DNA from: Thermofilum sp.
Lineage (GTDB): Archaea > Thermoproteota > Thermoprotei > Thermofilales > Thermofilaceae
DNA: 10,612 nt
NCBI GenBank assembly: GCA_020832965.1
Contig: JAJHRM010000077.1
Coordinates: 1 to 10,612, forward strand
Direction: 5' to 3'
Below the pieces are notes generated by a model, which was not told the origin of the DNA, ran no database searches, and saw nothing but the letters and a program-made list of their open reading frames with translations. This document shows positions 1 through 5,283 of this stretch, one piece after another. Numbering within the stretch: the first letter of the stretch is position 1; every line of letters starts with the position of its first letter. The translations under genes and the position numbers were made by a program.

Positions 1-127
1 GATCTTCCATAAATCTCCACAACGGATCTCAACCACGACCTAAACCCCAATCCACCATTAAATCCTCCACGATCCAAGCTATTAACCTCATGTTTCTCAA
101 AGATACAATCACAAAATCACAGTTTGA

Positions 128-170
128 AGCCGCCGGCGGGATTCGAACCCGCGACCACCGGCTTACAAGG
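128..170 (-). other. Partial tRNA-Thr(TGT) gene, 3' half only; probable att site
   Basis: Read on the minus strand, this stretch gives an anticodon loop CTTGTAA (anticodon TGT), 3' anticodon stem GCCGG, a five-base variable loop, a T arm GCGGG-TTCGAAT-CCCGC, a seven-base acceptor strand CGGCGGC and discriminator T. Upstream of the loop only one or two stem bases can pair. No D arm and no matching 5' acceptor strand (GCCGCCG) occurs within several hundred bases, and an intron after position 37 is excluded because the whole loop is present. It is therefore a 3' tRNA fragment. Archaeal integrative elements commonly leave such a fragment at one end and an intact tRNA gene at the other. By orientation the element lies to the right (above 170) and the chromosome to the left. 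The element assignment is inference; the fragment itself is directly visible. Confidence 0.85.
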
Positions 171-521
171 GCACGGGCATATGATTGTTTCATATTCATT
201 CCATATGAATGGGGTCCCATTTTCATACAGGCCTCCATCTCCAAGTCCATACACGTGAAAGCCCATATGACTTCCAAACCTAAAAGCTTCAATGTTTTGA
301 GTTTTTAAAAGTGTGGGAAAAGTGGGATTTTTGGTTTTTTGCAGAAAACAAAAAGTACAAAGTATTACTTTGTACTTTCAATTTTTTAAAAAATAAAATT
401 TTTCAGACGATGTCCCCGTTATTCAGTTCCCCGACGTTGTGCTGTGCACGTGTAGCCTAGGCTATGCCTGGTAGGAGCTCTCCCAACCTCATCATACCCA
501 TATCGGGTGGTGTACATGTCC
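171..521. other. AT-rich gene-free left end of the putative element
   Basis: No convincing gene is present. Short open frames here run across the tRNA fragment and look like chance translations. The composition is clearly more AT-rich than the genes to the right, with A and T tracts at about 380-405. A strong hairpin lies at 352-378. Further features are a short repeat of CATATGA-type words near 178-212 and a palindrome TAGCCTAGGCTA near 452-463. Confidence 0.6.
352..378. repeat. 13-bp perfect inverted repeat with 1-nt centre, followed by an A/T tract
   Basis: Left arm 352-364 (AAAGTACAAAGTA) is the exact reverse complement of right arm 366-378. It is followed by a run of A and T to about 403. 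Read on the minus strand, a T-rich tract comes first and the hairpin second, about 110-170 bases past the stop of the RHH gene at 522. It could be part of a transcription termination region for that gene, or a binding site or easily melted element near the integration end. Confidence 0.6.
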
Positions 522-863
522 TTAGGGCCCCCTCTTCTTTAGTAGCCACTCCAGGAATTCCAAGCATGCTGCTACGCTTCGTTGCAACAGTATCTTCCTG
601 AGTTCTGTGACACATTCTGCAACCATGGTAGGTTTGCAGTCTACACCTAGTTCTCTTAGGGTGGAGCTCTCAGCCTTCAACTGCCTGAGCTCCCTAGCGA
701 GCTTCAATATGAAGTCCTTGGCTGTCAGGCCCTCCTCGGACGCCAGGCCCTCCAGCAACTCGTACTCATCGTGCGTAAGATAGAATCTAATCTCTTTATG
801 CTCTCTAAGCCACCTCTCCCTAGCTGTTAACCGCTTATTCTCCGAACCTCGACCTGAGGTCAT
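522..863 (-). CDS. Small ribbon-helix-helix (CopG/MetJ-like) putative DNA-binding protein
   Basis: The 113-aa product has an N-terminal basic stretch followed by a pattern typical of the RHH fold: a short strand at residues 24-29 (EIRFYL), a helix at about 31-44 with a Leu/Leu core, a turn containing GLT, and a second helix at about 47-61 (KDFILKLARELRQL). The C-terminal 50 residues are predicted helical with three Cys and may be a dimer or partner module. RHH proteins usually bind DNA as dimers through the paired strands and act as repressors or plasmid copy/partition regulators. The start is supported by the minus-strand Shine-Dalgarno-like AGGTGAGG at 871-878, seven bases before the ATG. 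It is the first gene inside the putative element. Its target is unknown; AGGATAAT repeats in its own promoter are candidates. Confidence 0.7.
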   Translation of the reverse strand: MTSGRGSENKRLTARERWLREHKEIRFYLTHDEYELLEGLASEEGLTAKDFILKLARELRQLKAESSTLRELGVDCKPTMVAECVTELRKILLQRSVAACLEFLEWLLKKRGP

Positions 864-870
864 GCCCGCC

Positions 871-927
871 CCTCACCTGGACATCGCACCAACATCGCAC
901 CCGTTTAGGATAATTACAGGATAATGG
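871..927 (-). promoter_or_regulatory. Promoter and possible operator of the RHH gene, with 11-bp-spaced repeats
   Basis: On the minus strand a TATA-like TAATTATCC at about 909-917 lies some 50 bases before the ATG, which fits a leader of about 25 nt carrying the SD at 871-878. The TATA region contains AGGATAAT twice (907-914 and 918-925), 11 bp apart. Just inside it, ACATCGCACC also occurs twice (881-890 and 892-901), again 11 bp apart. One-helical-turn spacing suggests adjacent protein-binding sites on the same DNA face. Function is inferred. Confidence 0.5.
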
Positions 928-1166
928 TTAAAACTGCGGCAAGACTCACGACCAGAGGGGTAAGAGGGGGAAGGGGGGCAAGATTCATGTCCGTTCATGC
1001 CCGGAAGTCTTGACCGCGCATCGCCTGGACATCACGCCACCATAACATTACTTAAAATCAGGGTCACTCTCCACCCTGGAGAGCCCCCGGGCTCGGGAGG
1101 GGGAGGGAGGGGTGTGGTTGGAGAACACCTCTAACCAGAGAGTGACTTTCACCCCCCTCTCGTAGC
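928..1166. other. Gene-free, G-rich intergenic DNA with G-quadruplex motif
   Basis: No supported gene. There are G runs at about 956-978 and a canonical quadruplex motif on the plus strand at 1089-1112 (G3-N3-G3-N1-G5-N1-G3-N1-G4). CCTGGACATC occurs at 1024-1033 and also at 876-885. ATGTCC and ATGCCC occur 10 bp apart (987-992 and 997-1002), followed by TTGACC (1010-1015); these words resemble the array at 1167-1274. The arms GAGCCC/GGGCTC form a small inverted repeat at 1081-1094. Confidence 0.6.
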
Positions 1167-1274
1167 AAGTCCTCTTATGTCCTCTTGTCCACTTGACCGC
1201 CCTTGCCCAACTCTTGCCCGACTCTTGTCCACTCATCGTCCATACATCGTCCGTTCTTCGTCCACCCTTCGTCC
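1167..1274. repeat. Iteron-like array of NNGNCC words, 11-bp spacing
   Basis: Seven words of the form T(T/C)G(C/T)CC start at 1203, 1214, 1225, 1236, 1247, 1258 and 1269, all exactly 11 bp apart (for example TTGCCC twice, then TTGTCC, then TCGTCC four times). Four weaker units precede them (1167, 1177, 1185, 1193) with spacings of 10, 8 and 8. Because 11 is not a multiple of three and the intervening five bases vary, this is not a protein repeat. One-turn spacing is typical of iterons in plasmid origins or cooperative operator arrays. Whether it is an origin or a regulatory array cannot be told from sequence. Confidence 0.7.
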
Positions 1275-1302
1275 AACATAGAACACAGACTAGAGGCTGG
1301 AG

Positions 1303-1530
1303 CTCTAGAAGGCGAAGAAGCGAGCCCACACCAATGCCACATATCACCCCACAACAAGCACACTACTGGGGGTTCGCGGAGGGCTTTGCTAGGGTCTAAG
1401 GCTTAATAGTGGGGGGAGACAAATTTGTCTCCCCCTAATCAGGTTAGCTGTGTCTGCAGCCCACCGCTAGCAACCCTAGGGTTAGTTGCGGATTGCAAGG
1501 CCTGTGGGTGCTCCCAGCCTCCACAACATT
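1303..1530. repeat. Intergenic module, copy A (related to 7094-7343)
   Basis: This stretch shares a colinear series of words with 7094-7343: CTCTAGAAGGCG (1303), CGAGCCCAC (1321), GGGGGTTC (1368), a GGGGG...CCCCC palindrome (1412-1435), TCAGGTTAGCT (1439-1449) and CTCCCAGCC (1511). The palindrome starts exactly 27 bp before TCAGGTTAGCT in both copies. The short shared frame across CTCTAGAAGGCG does not show third-position substitution bias, so I treat the module as non-coding DNA or RNA. It lies 3' of the HTH gene at 1615. Role unknown. Confidence 0.7.
1412..1435. repeat. Perfect 24-bp palindrome in module A
   Basis: The 12-base half GGGGGAGACAAA is followed directly by its exact reverse complement, so the palindrome has no loop. 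As DNA it could be a dimer-binding site or a cruciform. As RNA it would form a very stable hairpin in either direction. It lies about 180 bases beyond the stop of the minus-strand HTH gene. A degenerate version sits at 7281-7304. Confidence 0.8.
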
Positions 1531-1614
1531 GCATGGGGGCTCTAGGTCAGCCTCCATGTTATAAGCCGGGGGCTTGACGGTAACCCCAATCCTGGAGGCT
1601 AGAACCTCAAGGCC

Positions 1615-1842
1615 TCAAATCTTCCCGCCGAGCTCTTCAACCCTAGTAGCGAGCTCATGAACCTGCCTGATCCTAGACCTAGGGCTCTCATAGGGTGATA
1701 TCAGCTGGTGCACCTTGAAAACACTGCAGCCAAGCTCCTTGGCGATCTCCCTGTAGCTTAAACCCCTAGACCTGAGCTCAAGAGCTCTAGCTCTGAGAGC
1801 CTCATCATCGTACTTCCTCCTGGGCACCCCGGGCACACTCAC
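1615..1842 (-). CDS. Small helix-turn-helix protein, putative transcriptional regulator
   Basis: The 75-aa product has a basic N-terminus, a helix at about 12-26, then a clear HTH at about 27-49 (GLSYREIAKELGCSVFKVHQL) of the resolvase/MarR-like 'S-x-R-E-I-A-K-x-L-G-x-S' type, and a short charged C-terminal helix. Such one-domain HTH proteins are common in crenarchaeal plasmids, viruses and integrated elements and typically regulate their own promoter. The start is GTG at 1842 with no Shine-Dalgarno; a TATA-like TTATAAT at 1864-1870 centred 25 bp upstream points to a leaderless transcript beginning at this codon. Overlapping palindromes around that TATA box suggest autoregulation. Alternatively it could be the DNA-binding stub of a lost recombinase, but no catalytic domain follows. 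Confidence 0.75.
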   Translation of the reverse strand: MSVPGVPRRKYDDEALRARALELRSRGLSYREIAKELGCSVFKVHQLISPYESPRSRIRQVHELATRVEELGGKI

Positions 1843-1863
1843 TAAAAACGTTAGCTGTGAACG

Positions 1864-1904
1864 ATTATAACGTTATCGGATAACATTATAGGATAACGCT
1901 ATCC
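1864..1904 (-). promoter_or_regulatory. Promoter and overlapping palindromic operators of the HTH gene
   Basis: A TATA-like TTATAAT (minus strand, 1864-1870) overlaps the palindrome ATAACGTTAT (1867-1876), which overlaps GTTATC-G-GATAAC (1872-1884). These are followed by GGATA-N4-TATCC (1891-1904). GGATAAC occurs at 1878 and 1891, 13 bp apart. A repressor bound here would cover the TATA box. The GGATAA word is shared with the RHH promoter at 907-925. Confidence 0.55.
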
Positions 1905-1910
1905 GGAGAG

Positions 1911-1987
1911 CTGTCTGAACCCTGTACATATTACAAGCACGCTTGAACCCCCAGCAAGTTGCTTGATTAAACCATGCAAGCAGACAG
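1911..1987. other. 77-nt nested stem-loop of tRNA-like dimensions
   Basis: A 7-bp outer stem (CTGTCTG at 1911-1917 with CAGACAG at 1981-1987) encloses two inner hairpins built from CTTG/CAAG (about 1942-1957) and TGCTTG/CAAGCA (about 1960-1982, the 3' end overlapping the outer stem by alternative pairing). The length and the 7-bp closing stem resemble a tRNA, but there is no TTCRA T loop and no U33 equivalent, so it is not a functional tRNA by inspection. It may be a chance fold, a decayed tRNA or a structured leader. Confidence 0.25.
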
Positions 1988-2027
1988 GGAGTGAAGCGTG
2001 TGAGATGTCGATTAAGCGAGTTAAGAA

Positions 2028-2045
2028 CGCTGTTTTCTAACAGCG
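2028..2045. repeat. Short hairpin, 7-bp stem and 4-nt loop
   Basis: CGCTGTT (2028-2034) pairs with AACAGCG (2039-2045) around TTCT. It lies in the divergent intergenic region between the HTH gene and the gene at 2113. No T tract follows in either direction, so there is no good case for a terminator. Confidence 0.35.
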
Positions 2046-2070
2046 GGCACCGTGTCATGTTGCAGGCATG

Positions 2071-2112
2071 TTTTAAACCCCACCCCTTCTAACCTTTCCT
2101 GGTAGGTCCGGC
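2071..2112 (+). promoter_or_regulatory. Promoter and leader of the small gene at 2113
   Basis: A TATA-like TTTTAAA at 2071-2077 lies about 39 bp before the GTG start, giving a predicted transcript start near 2100 and a leader of about 12 nt. The leader contains GGTAGG (2101-2106), a weak Shine-Dalgarno match six bases before the start codon. Confidence 0.45.
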
Positions 2113-2517
2113 GTGCCTGGTGGTGGCTTAAGATCGGATGGGCCTCTTGGGAGCTCGCACTACAGCCCTTCGGGCTTAGAGGAGCTGGAGAGGGTGCTTG
2201 AGGAGTGCGGGGAGCTCGCGCTGTGGCTGGAGAGCAGGGGCTTTGACCTGAGGGAGTTGCTTGAGGACGGAGAGGAGCTTCTGGACAACGCTCTGCTACT
2301 CTACTACCTCCTAGAGGACGTAGCAGGAGGAGGTTGCAGGGCCGTTGATATGTGGAGGGGCGGGCGCACATCTGCATGCAGGGATGCGGAGGCTCTCTAC
2401 TTCGAGTGCGCTCACAGGACAGCCGAAGGCTACACAGAGAGGTACGGGAGAGTTGCGGTGAGGATAGGCTCCCACGTAATTACAGCCGAGGTGCTGAAGC
2501 CTGCTGGCGCCACCTAG
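2113..2517 (+). CDS. Hypothetical small acidic protein
   Basis: I do not recognise this family. The 134-aa product starts at GTG with a weak SD and a TATA box at the right distance. Residues about 20-65 are strongly helical and acidic (rich in Leu and Glu: LEELERVLEECGELALWLE, then a second Leu/Glu helix), and the C-terminal third is predicted as mixed strand and helix with two Cys. No signal peptide, membrane segment or known catalytic motif is visible. It converges on the glycosylase gene with a 74-bp gap. The opposite strand is also open in places, but this frame has the better coding character. It is probably cytoplasmic; the function is unknown. Confidence 0.6.
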   Translation: MPGGGLRSDGPLGSSHYSPSGLEELERVLEECGELALWLESRGFDLRELLEDGEELLDNALLLYYLLEDVAGGGCRAVDMWRGGRTSACRDAEALYFECAHRTAEGYTERYGRVAVRIGSHVITAEVLKPAGAT

Positions 2518-2591
2518 AGCGCCGGAGGCCCCACTCACGAGCTTGAGCAGAGGGGCTTGGCGGCGCGCGGAGGCAGTACTTAAGAGGCCCG

Positions 2592-3278
2592 TTAAGCCTT
2601 CTTCAGCTCGGCAAACCACGCGCACAGATTCCTGAGAGGGCACACCTCACACCTGGGATTATCGGCTGTGCAGATCTTCCTTGCCAGATCGAGCACTCCG
2701 AAGCCGAACTTCTCGGCAAGCTCTGGATCTCTGGGCACGAGCATCCTCGCAAAGGACCACATCGCAGGATCCGTGTGAGGCCTCTTCCTGGCGGACTTAA
2801 CACCGAAGACCCTCTCCAGAACCCTTATCATGTTCCTGTCAAGGAGGGGCTCGGGCTTCCCGCAGGCTCTAAGCAGAACTTCTGACGCGATGTAGTCCCC
2901 CACGCCGGGGAGCTCGTCGAGGCTCCTCCTGTCGCAGGGAACCCTTCCGCCGAACCTCTGCACCAGAACCCTGGCAAGCTCTACAAGGTGCCTGGCCCTC
3001 TGATGCTCGATCCCGAGAGGCCTTATAACAGCCTTAGCCTCATCCTCGGATGCGGAGAGGAGAGCCTGAGGGCTCGGGAATCTGCGCATAAACTCCTCGT
3101 AAACCCTGACAACCTGCTCCGTCGTGGTCTTCCTCAGCAGGAAAGCCGCTACGAGCACCGCCCACCCATCTCTCGTTCTCCTCCACGGCAGATCCTTATC
3201 TCCGTGAACCTCGTACCACTCAGTAACCCTCCTCCTGAACTCCTCAACCTTGGACTTGTCGAGAAACAGGCCGCTCAT
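2592..3278 (-). CDS. mig: T:G mismatch-specific DNA glycosylase (MIG type, HhH-GPD, 4Fe-4S)
   Basis: The 228-aa product belongs to the endonuclease III/MutY/MIG superfamily. Visible elements are LPWR near 30-33, the helix-hairpin-helix LPGVGDY at 123-129, the catalytic Asp at 147 within LLDRNMIRVL, and a C-terminal iron-sulphur loop C203-x6-C210-x2-C213-x5-C219. At the key position after GVG-x there is Tyr129. MIG has Tyr here, endonuclease III has the lyase Lys, and MutY has Ser. Length also matches MIG (about 220) and there is no MutY C-terminal domain. MIG removes thymine from T:G mismatches produced by deamination of 5-methylcytosine, starting base excision repair. Its placement beside an m5C methyltransferase and endonuclease fits that role, and parallels the archaeal plasmid pFV1, where Mig accompanies the MthI system. 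An uracil or adenine-mismatch activity cannot be excluded. The start is ATG with AGGAG immediately upstream. Confidence 0.88.
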   Translation of the reverse strand: MSGLFLDKSKVEEFRRRVTEWYEVHGDKDLPWRRTRDGWAVLVAAFLLRKTTTEQVVRVYEEFMRRFPSPQALLSASEDEAKAVIRPLGIEHQRARHLVELARVLVQRFGGRVPCDRRSLDELPGVGDYIASEVLLRACGKPEPLLDRNMIRVLERVFGVKSARKRPHTDPAMWSFARMLVPRDPELAEKFGFGVLDLARKICTADNPRCEVCPLRNLCAWFAELKKA

Positions 3279-3415
3279 GCTCCTGCCACTACATACTACT
3301 CTGAACGCGACTATTTAAGAAAATTGCTTCTAATGCTTGTACATGGCAGAGCTTTTCCGCATCGGTGCAGATAATTGCATGAAAACCTTAAACTCCTCCT
3401 TGGGAGTATGTAGCC
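3279..3415. promoter_or_regulatory. Divergent promoter region between glycosylase and endonuclease
   Basis: Leftward, TCTTAAATAG (minus strand, 3311-3320) lies about 38 bp before the glycosylase ATG, giving a leader of about 12 nt that carries AGGAG. Rightward, GAAAACCTTAAAC at 3381-3393 resembles a BRE plus TATA box centred near 3390, placing transcription at about 3415. That coincides with the TTG at 3416 (leaderless) or gives a 12-nt leader for the ATG at 3428. Confidence 0.5.
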
Positions 3416-4447
3416 TTGGCGATCTCTATGAGCACGGCAAGGATTAGGGCATGCGTCCAATACGTTTCTGCAGGCATAGACTCTGGGAAGCTTCCTAGAG
3501 CATTCAAGGGCTTCGAAGAAGAGGTATGTGAGGGTGCTGTAAGGGCTCGGGACATTGAGGTCTTCGGGGACTACAGCAGATGGGTTGAGTGGCTCGGGTG
3601 GGCTTCTGTGGTTCTGGATGAGGACGACTACCTTAAGGCCGCCGTCTACGGGCTGAGTCTGGCGCCCAAGCTTGCTGGGGCAGACTACGGAACCGCCAGG
3701 CAGAGGGATCTGGGCCAGCTGTGGACAGATGTTATAAGGGGGTTCTTAGGGGAGATAGCTGTTGCCGAGTGGCTTAAGGAGAGGTTCGGGATCACCGCTG
3801 AGCTGGACTACAGGCTGGGGCCCCTAGAGGAGTTCCTCCCGTCAGACATCAAGAGTGTTGCTGGGAGGGAGCCGAGGCTCAGGGTCAGCATAAAGACCAC
3901 TAAGCTCAGCGGGCTGTGGCTCGACGTGCCCGGAGCCCAGATAGAGCACAGCGATGTGTTCATACTCGTGAGGGTGGGGGTGACGAGGGAGCACTTCGTA
4001 GCATTCCTCAAGAAGATAAGCGTGATAAGGGACAAGCTGATGAGGGAGGCTGTCGAGAGAGGGCTTGTGAAGAGAGAAGAAATAGAGCAGATATGGGATT
4101 CAATACCCGAGTTCACAGCCGCACCGGCCTACATAGCCGGCTTCCTAGACAAGACGGAGATCCAGGACAAGCTGAGGGACAGAACAGCAGTAATAGAGGC
4201 TGACGTGGATGTGAAGATAAAGAAGGTCGTTATAAACAAGTTCCTGGGCTTCTGGCACCCGGGGGAAGACATCTACGAGAAGAAGCTGAAGGAGCTTTTG
4301 AGGAGAAGAGGAAGGCCTGTGAGGGATGAGATGAGCATAGAGTTTGAGGGAATAGGGGACTTCTCAAAAACACTCCACTTCATAGCAAGCTCAGGAGCCC
4401 TGAAGAAAAAGAAGGAGGATTGGGAGAAGCTTGTAGAGAGGCTCTGA
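3416..4447 (+). CDS. Probable type II restriction endonuclease, PD-(D/E)XK-like fold
   Basis: The 343-aa product shows a helix with GFLGEIAVAEWL (Glu113), then LPSD (Asp144), then VSIKTTK (Ser158, Lys160) and a hydrophobic strand FILVRVGV. This spacing of Asp, x-x-Lys and flanking strands is that of a PD-(D/E)XK nuclease. Ser replaces the usual acidic residue before Lys, as in the Cfr10I/NgoMIV type, where a later Glu substitutes; Glu177, 17 residues on, is a candidate. The C-terminal half is charged and probably binds DNA. The assignment rests on this motif plus location: it lies between a MIG glycosylase and an m5C methyltransferase operon. It should cut DNA lacking the cognate methylation. 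It converges on the membrane-protein gene with only 17 bp between. The listed start is TTG; ATG at 3428 is an alternative. The recognition sequence cannot be deduced. Confidence 0.7.
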   Translation: MAISMSTARIRACVQYVSAGIDSGKLPRAFKGFEEEVCEGAVRARDIEVFGDYSRWVEWLGWASVVLDEDDYLKAAVYGLSLAPKLAGADYGTARQRDLGQLWTDVIRGFLGEIAVAEWLKERFGITAELDYRLGPLEEFLPSDIKSVAGREPRLRVSIKTTKLSGLWLDVPGAQIEHSDVFILVRVGVTREHFVAFLKKISVIRDKLMREAVERGLVKREEIEQIWDSIPEFTAAPAYIAGFLDKTEIQDKLRDRTAVIEADVDVKIKKVVINKFLGFWHPGEDIYEKKLKELLRRRGRPVRDEMSIEFEGIGDFSKTLHFIASSGALKKKKEDWEKLVERL

Positions 4448-4464
4448 AGTTGTCAGAACCCGCA

Positions 4465-5283
4465 TCAACTTATGCTGTACACGCAGTCCTGTCTCACAGC
4501 TTCATAGGAATTAATGCTTTGTCGCAATACCTGTAGCACAAGCATGAGGTCGTCGATCATGTTGGGAATTCTTGTCAGCACTCCCGGAGGCTCCCTCTCC
4601 AAAGGTTGCCTCCAGACCATGGCTGGTTTCTTGAGAGTCACGGCTACATAGGTGTCGCACCGAGAGAAGAGCTCTGGTGAAGTACCACGGCATATTCCAG
4701 CGAACACCACAAAGTTGTCTCTATCGTTAGGTGAGTAATCCTTCAGACAATCGGAGAGATCGGCAGTAAAGTCGCGCCGCGCTTTGGGTTGCAGAGAAGC
4801 AAATCTATACTCTATTCCCCTTCTACATTTGGCACAGAGCGTTAACAGCCTAGGGAAGTGCTTAAACAGTGCGGGCCGTAATGGGAAGAGCTCTAAAAGC
4901 TTTACATATGTGCTCAGCGGAATTATGAGATAAGGTATGTTCACATGATATGCGACATCACCGCCGGTATTTACAATGTCGAGTACCAGGGTATTCATGT
5001 TTCTATTCACATGCACGCTATGCGCCTCAAGTTTGGCGTCACGCTTTCCTGCCTTAAGCCACCGCTGTATGTAGGCGAGCTCAAGCTGAAGCATCATAAC
5101 AACGAACACTAAGAATTCAAAGAGTCTCTGTGTTTGAACAGCATATGCGGACAGGATGCATAGAAGGGCCAGAGCAATTATTGTATTGCGGTATTCAGCG
5201 AGGAATGCTCTGATAAAAGCGCTGATAAAAGCCAGTCTTATATCGCCTACGCACTCCCCCTTGTCGCGCGCATCATGTTTCAA
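4465..5283 (-). CDS. Two-TM membrane protein coupled to the m5C methyltransferase
   Basis: I do not recognise this family. The 272-aa product has a short basic N-terminus, two hydrophobic segments (about 34-50 and 54-72) forming a membrane hairpin, and a soluble C-terminal domain of about 200 residues. Residues 96-118 (LVLDIVNTGGDVAYHVNIPY) follow a beta-sandwich pattern common in membrane-anchored archaeal and bacterial proteins, and CAKC at 150-153 is a possible metal or disulphide pair. The TTG start lies inside the end of the methyltransferase gene, overlapping by 11 bp, so it is probably translated by coupling and is the last gene of the RHH-methyltransferase operon. It appears more AT-rich than the methyltransferase, hinting at a separate origin. 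A role in cassette function, such as membrane-associated defence or immunity, is speculation from position only. Confidence 0.75.
   Translation of the reverse strand: MKHDARDKGECVGDIRLAFISAFIRAFLAEYRNTIIALALLCILSAYAVQTQRLFEFLVFVVMMLQLELAYIQRWLKAGKRDAKLEAHSVHVNRNMNTLVLDIVNTGGDVAYHVNIPYLIIPLSTYVKLLELFPLRPALFKHFPRLLTLCAKCRRGIEYRFASLQPKARRDFTADLSDCLKDYSPNDRDNFVVFAGICRGTSPELFSRCDTYVAVTLKKPAMVWRQPLEREPPGVLTRIPNMIDDLMLVLQVLRQSINSYEAVRQDCVYSIS

Noticed and set aside
29..292. Minus-strand frame spanning the tRNA fragment as a gene
   Set aside because: The SRVRIPPA-type stretch is the usual accidental translation of a tRNA 3' end; there is no promoter-start arrangement and no domain.
90..308. Plus-strand frame across the tRNA fragment, reading GGIRTRDHRLTRAR, as the C-terminal part of a partitioned SSV-type integrase
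   Set aside because: Such integrases do read through the att site in this sense, but here the frame ends soon after and shows none of the catalytic Arg/His/Tyr motifs. The tRNA-like sequence alone explains the resemblance.
1048..1347. Minus-strand frames over the 11-bp repeat array as small genes
   Set aside because: Composition is dominated by the repeats and G runs. An 11-bp period changes frame each unit, several frames are open on both strands, and the segment shared with module B does not show coding-type substitution.
1911..1987. Functional tRNA gene
   Set aside because: No TTCRA T loop, no U33 equivalent and no standard D arm on either strand.
2021..2643. Minus-strand frames opposite the gene at 2113-2517
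   Set aside because: Pro/Arg/Ser-rich low-complexity translations typical of antisense frames; the plus frame has the better promoter and a more natural protein.
2592..3278. MutY or endonuclease III assignment for the glycosylase
   Set aside because: Tyr follows GVG-x instead of Lys (endonuclease III) or Ser (MutY), the MutY C-terminal domain is absent, and the neighbouring m5C methyltransferase fits MIG best.
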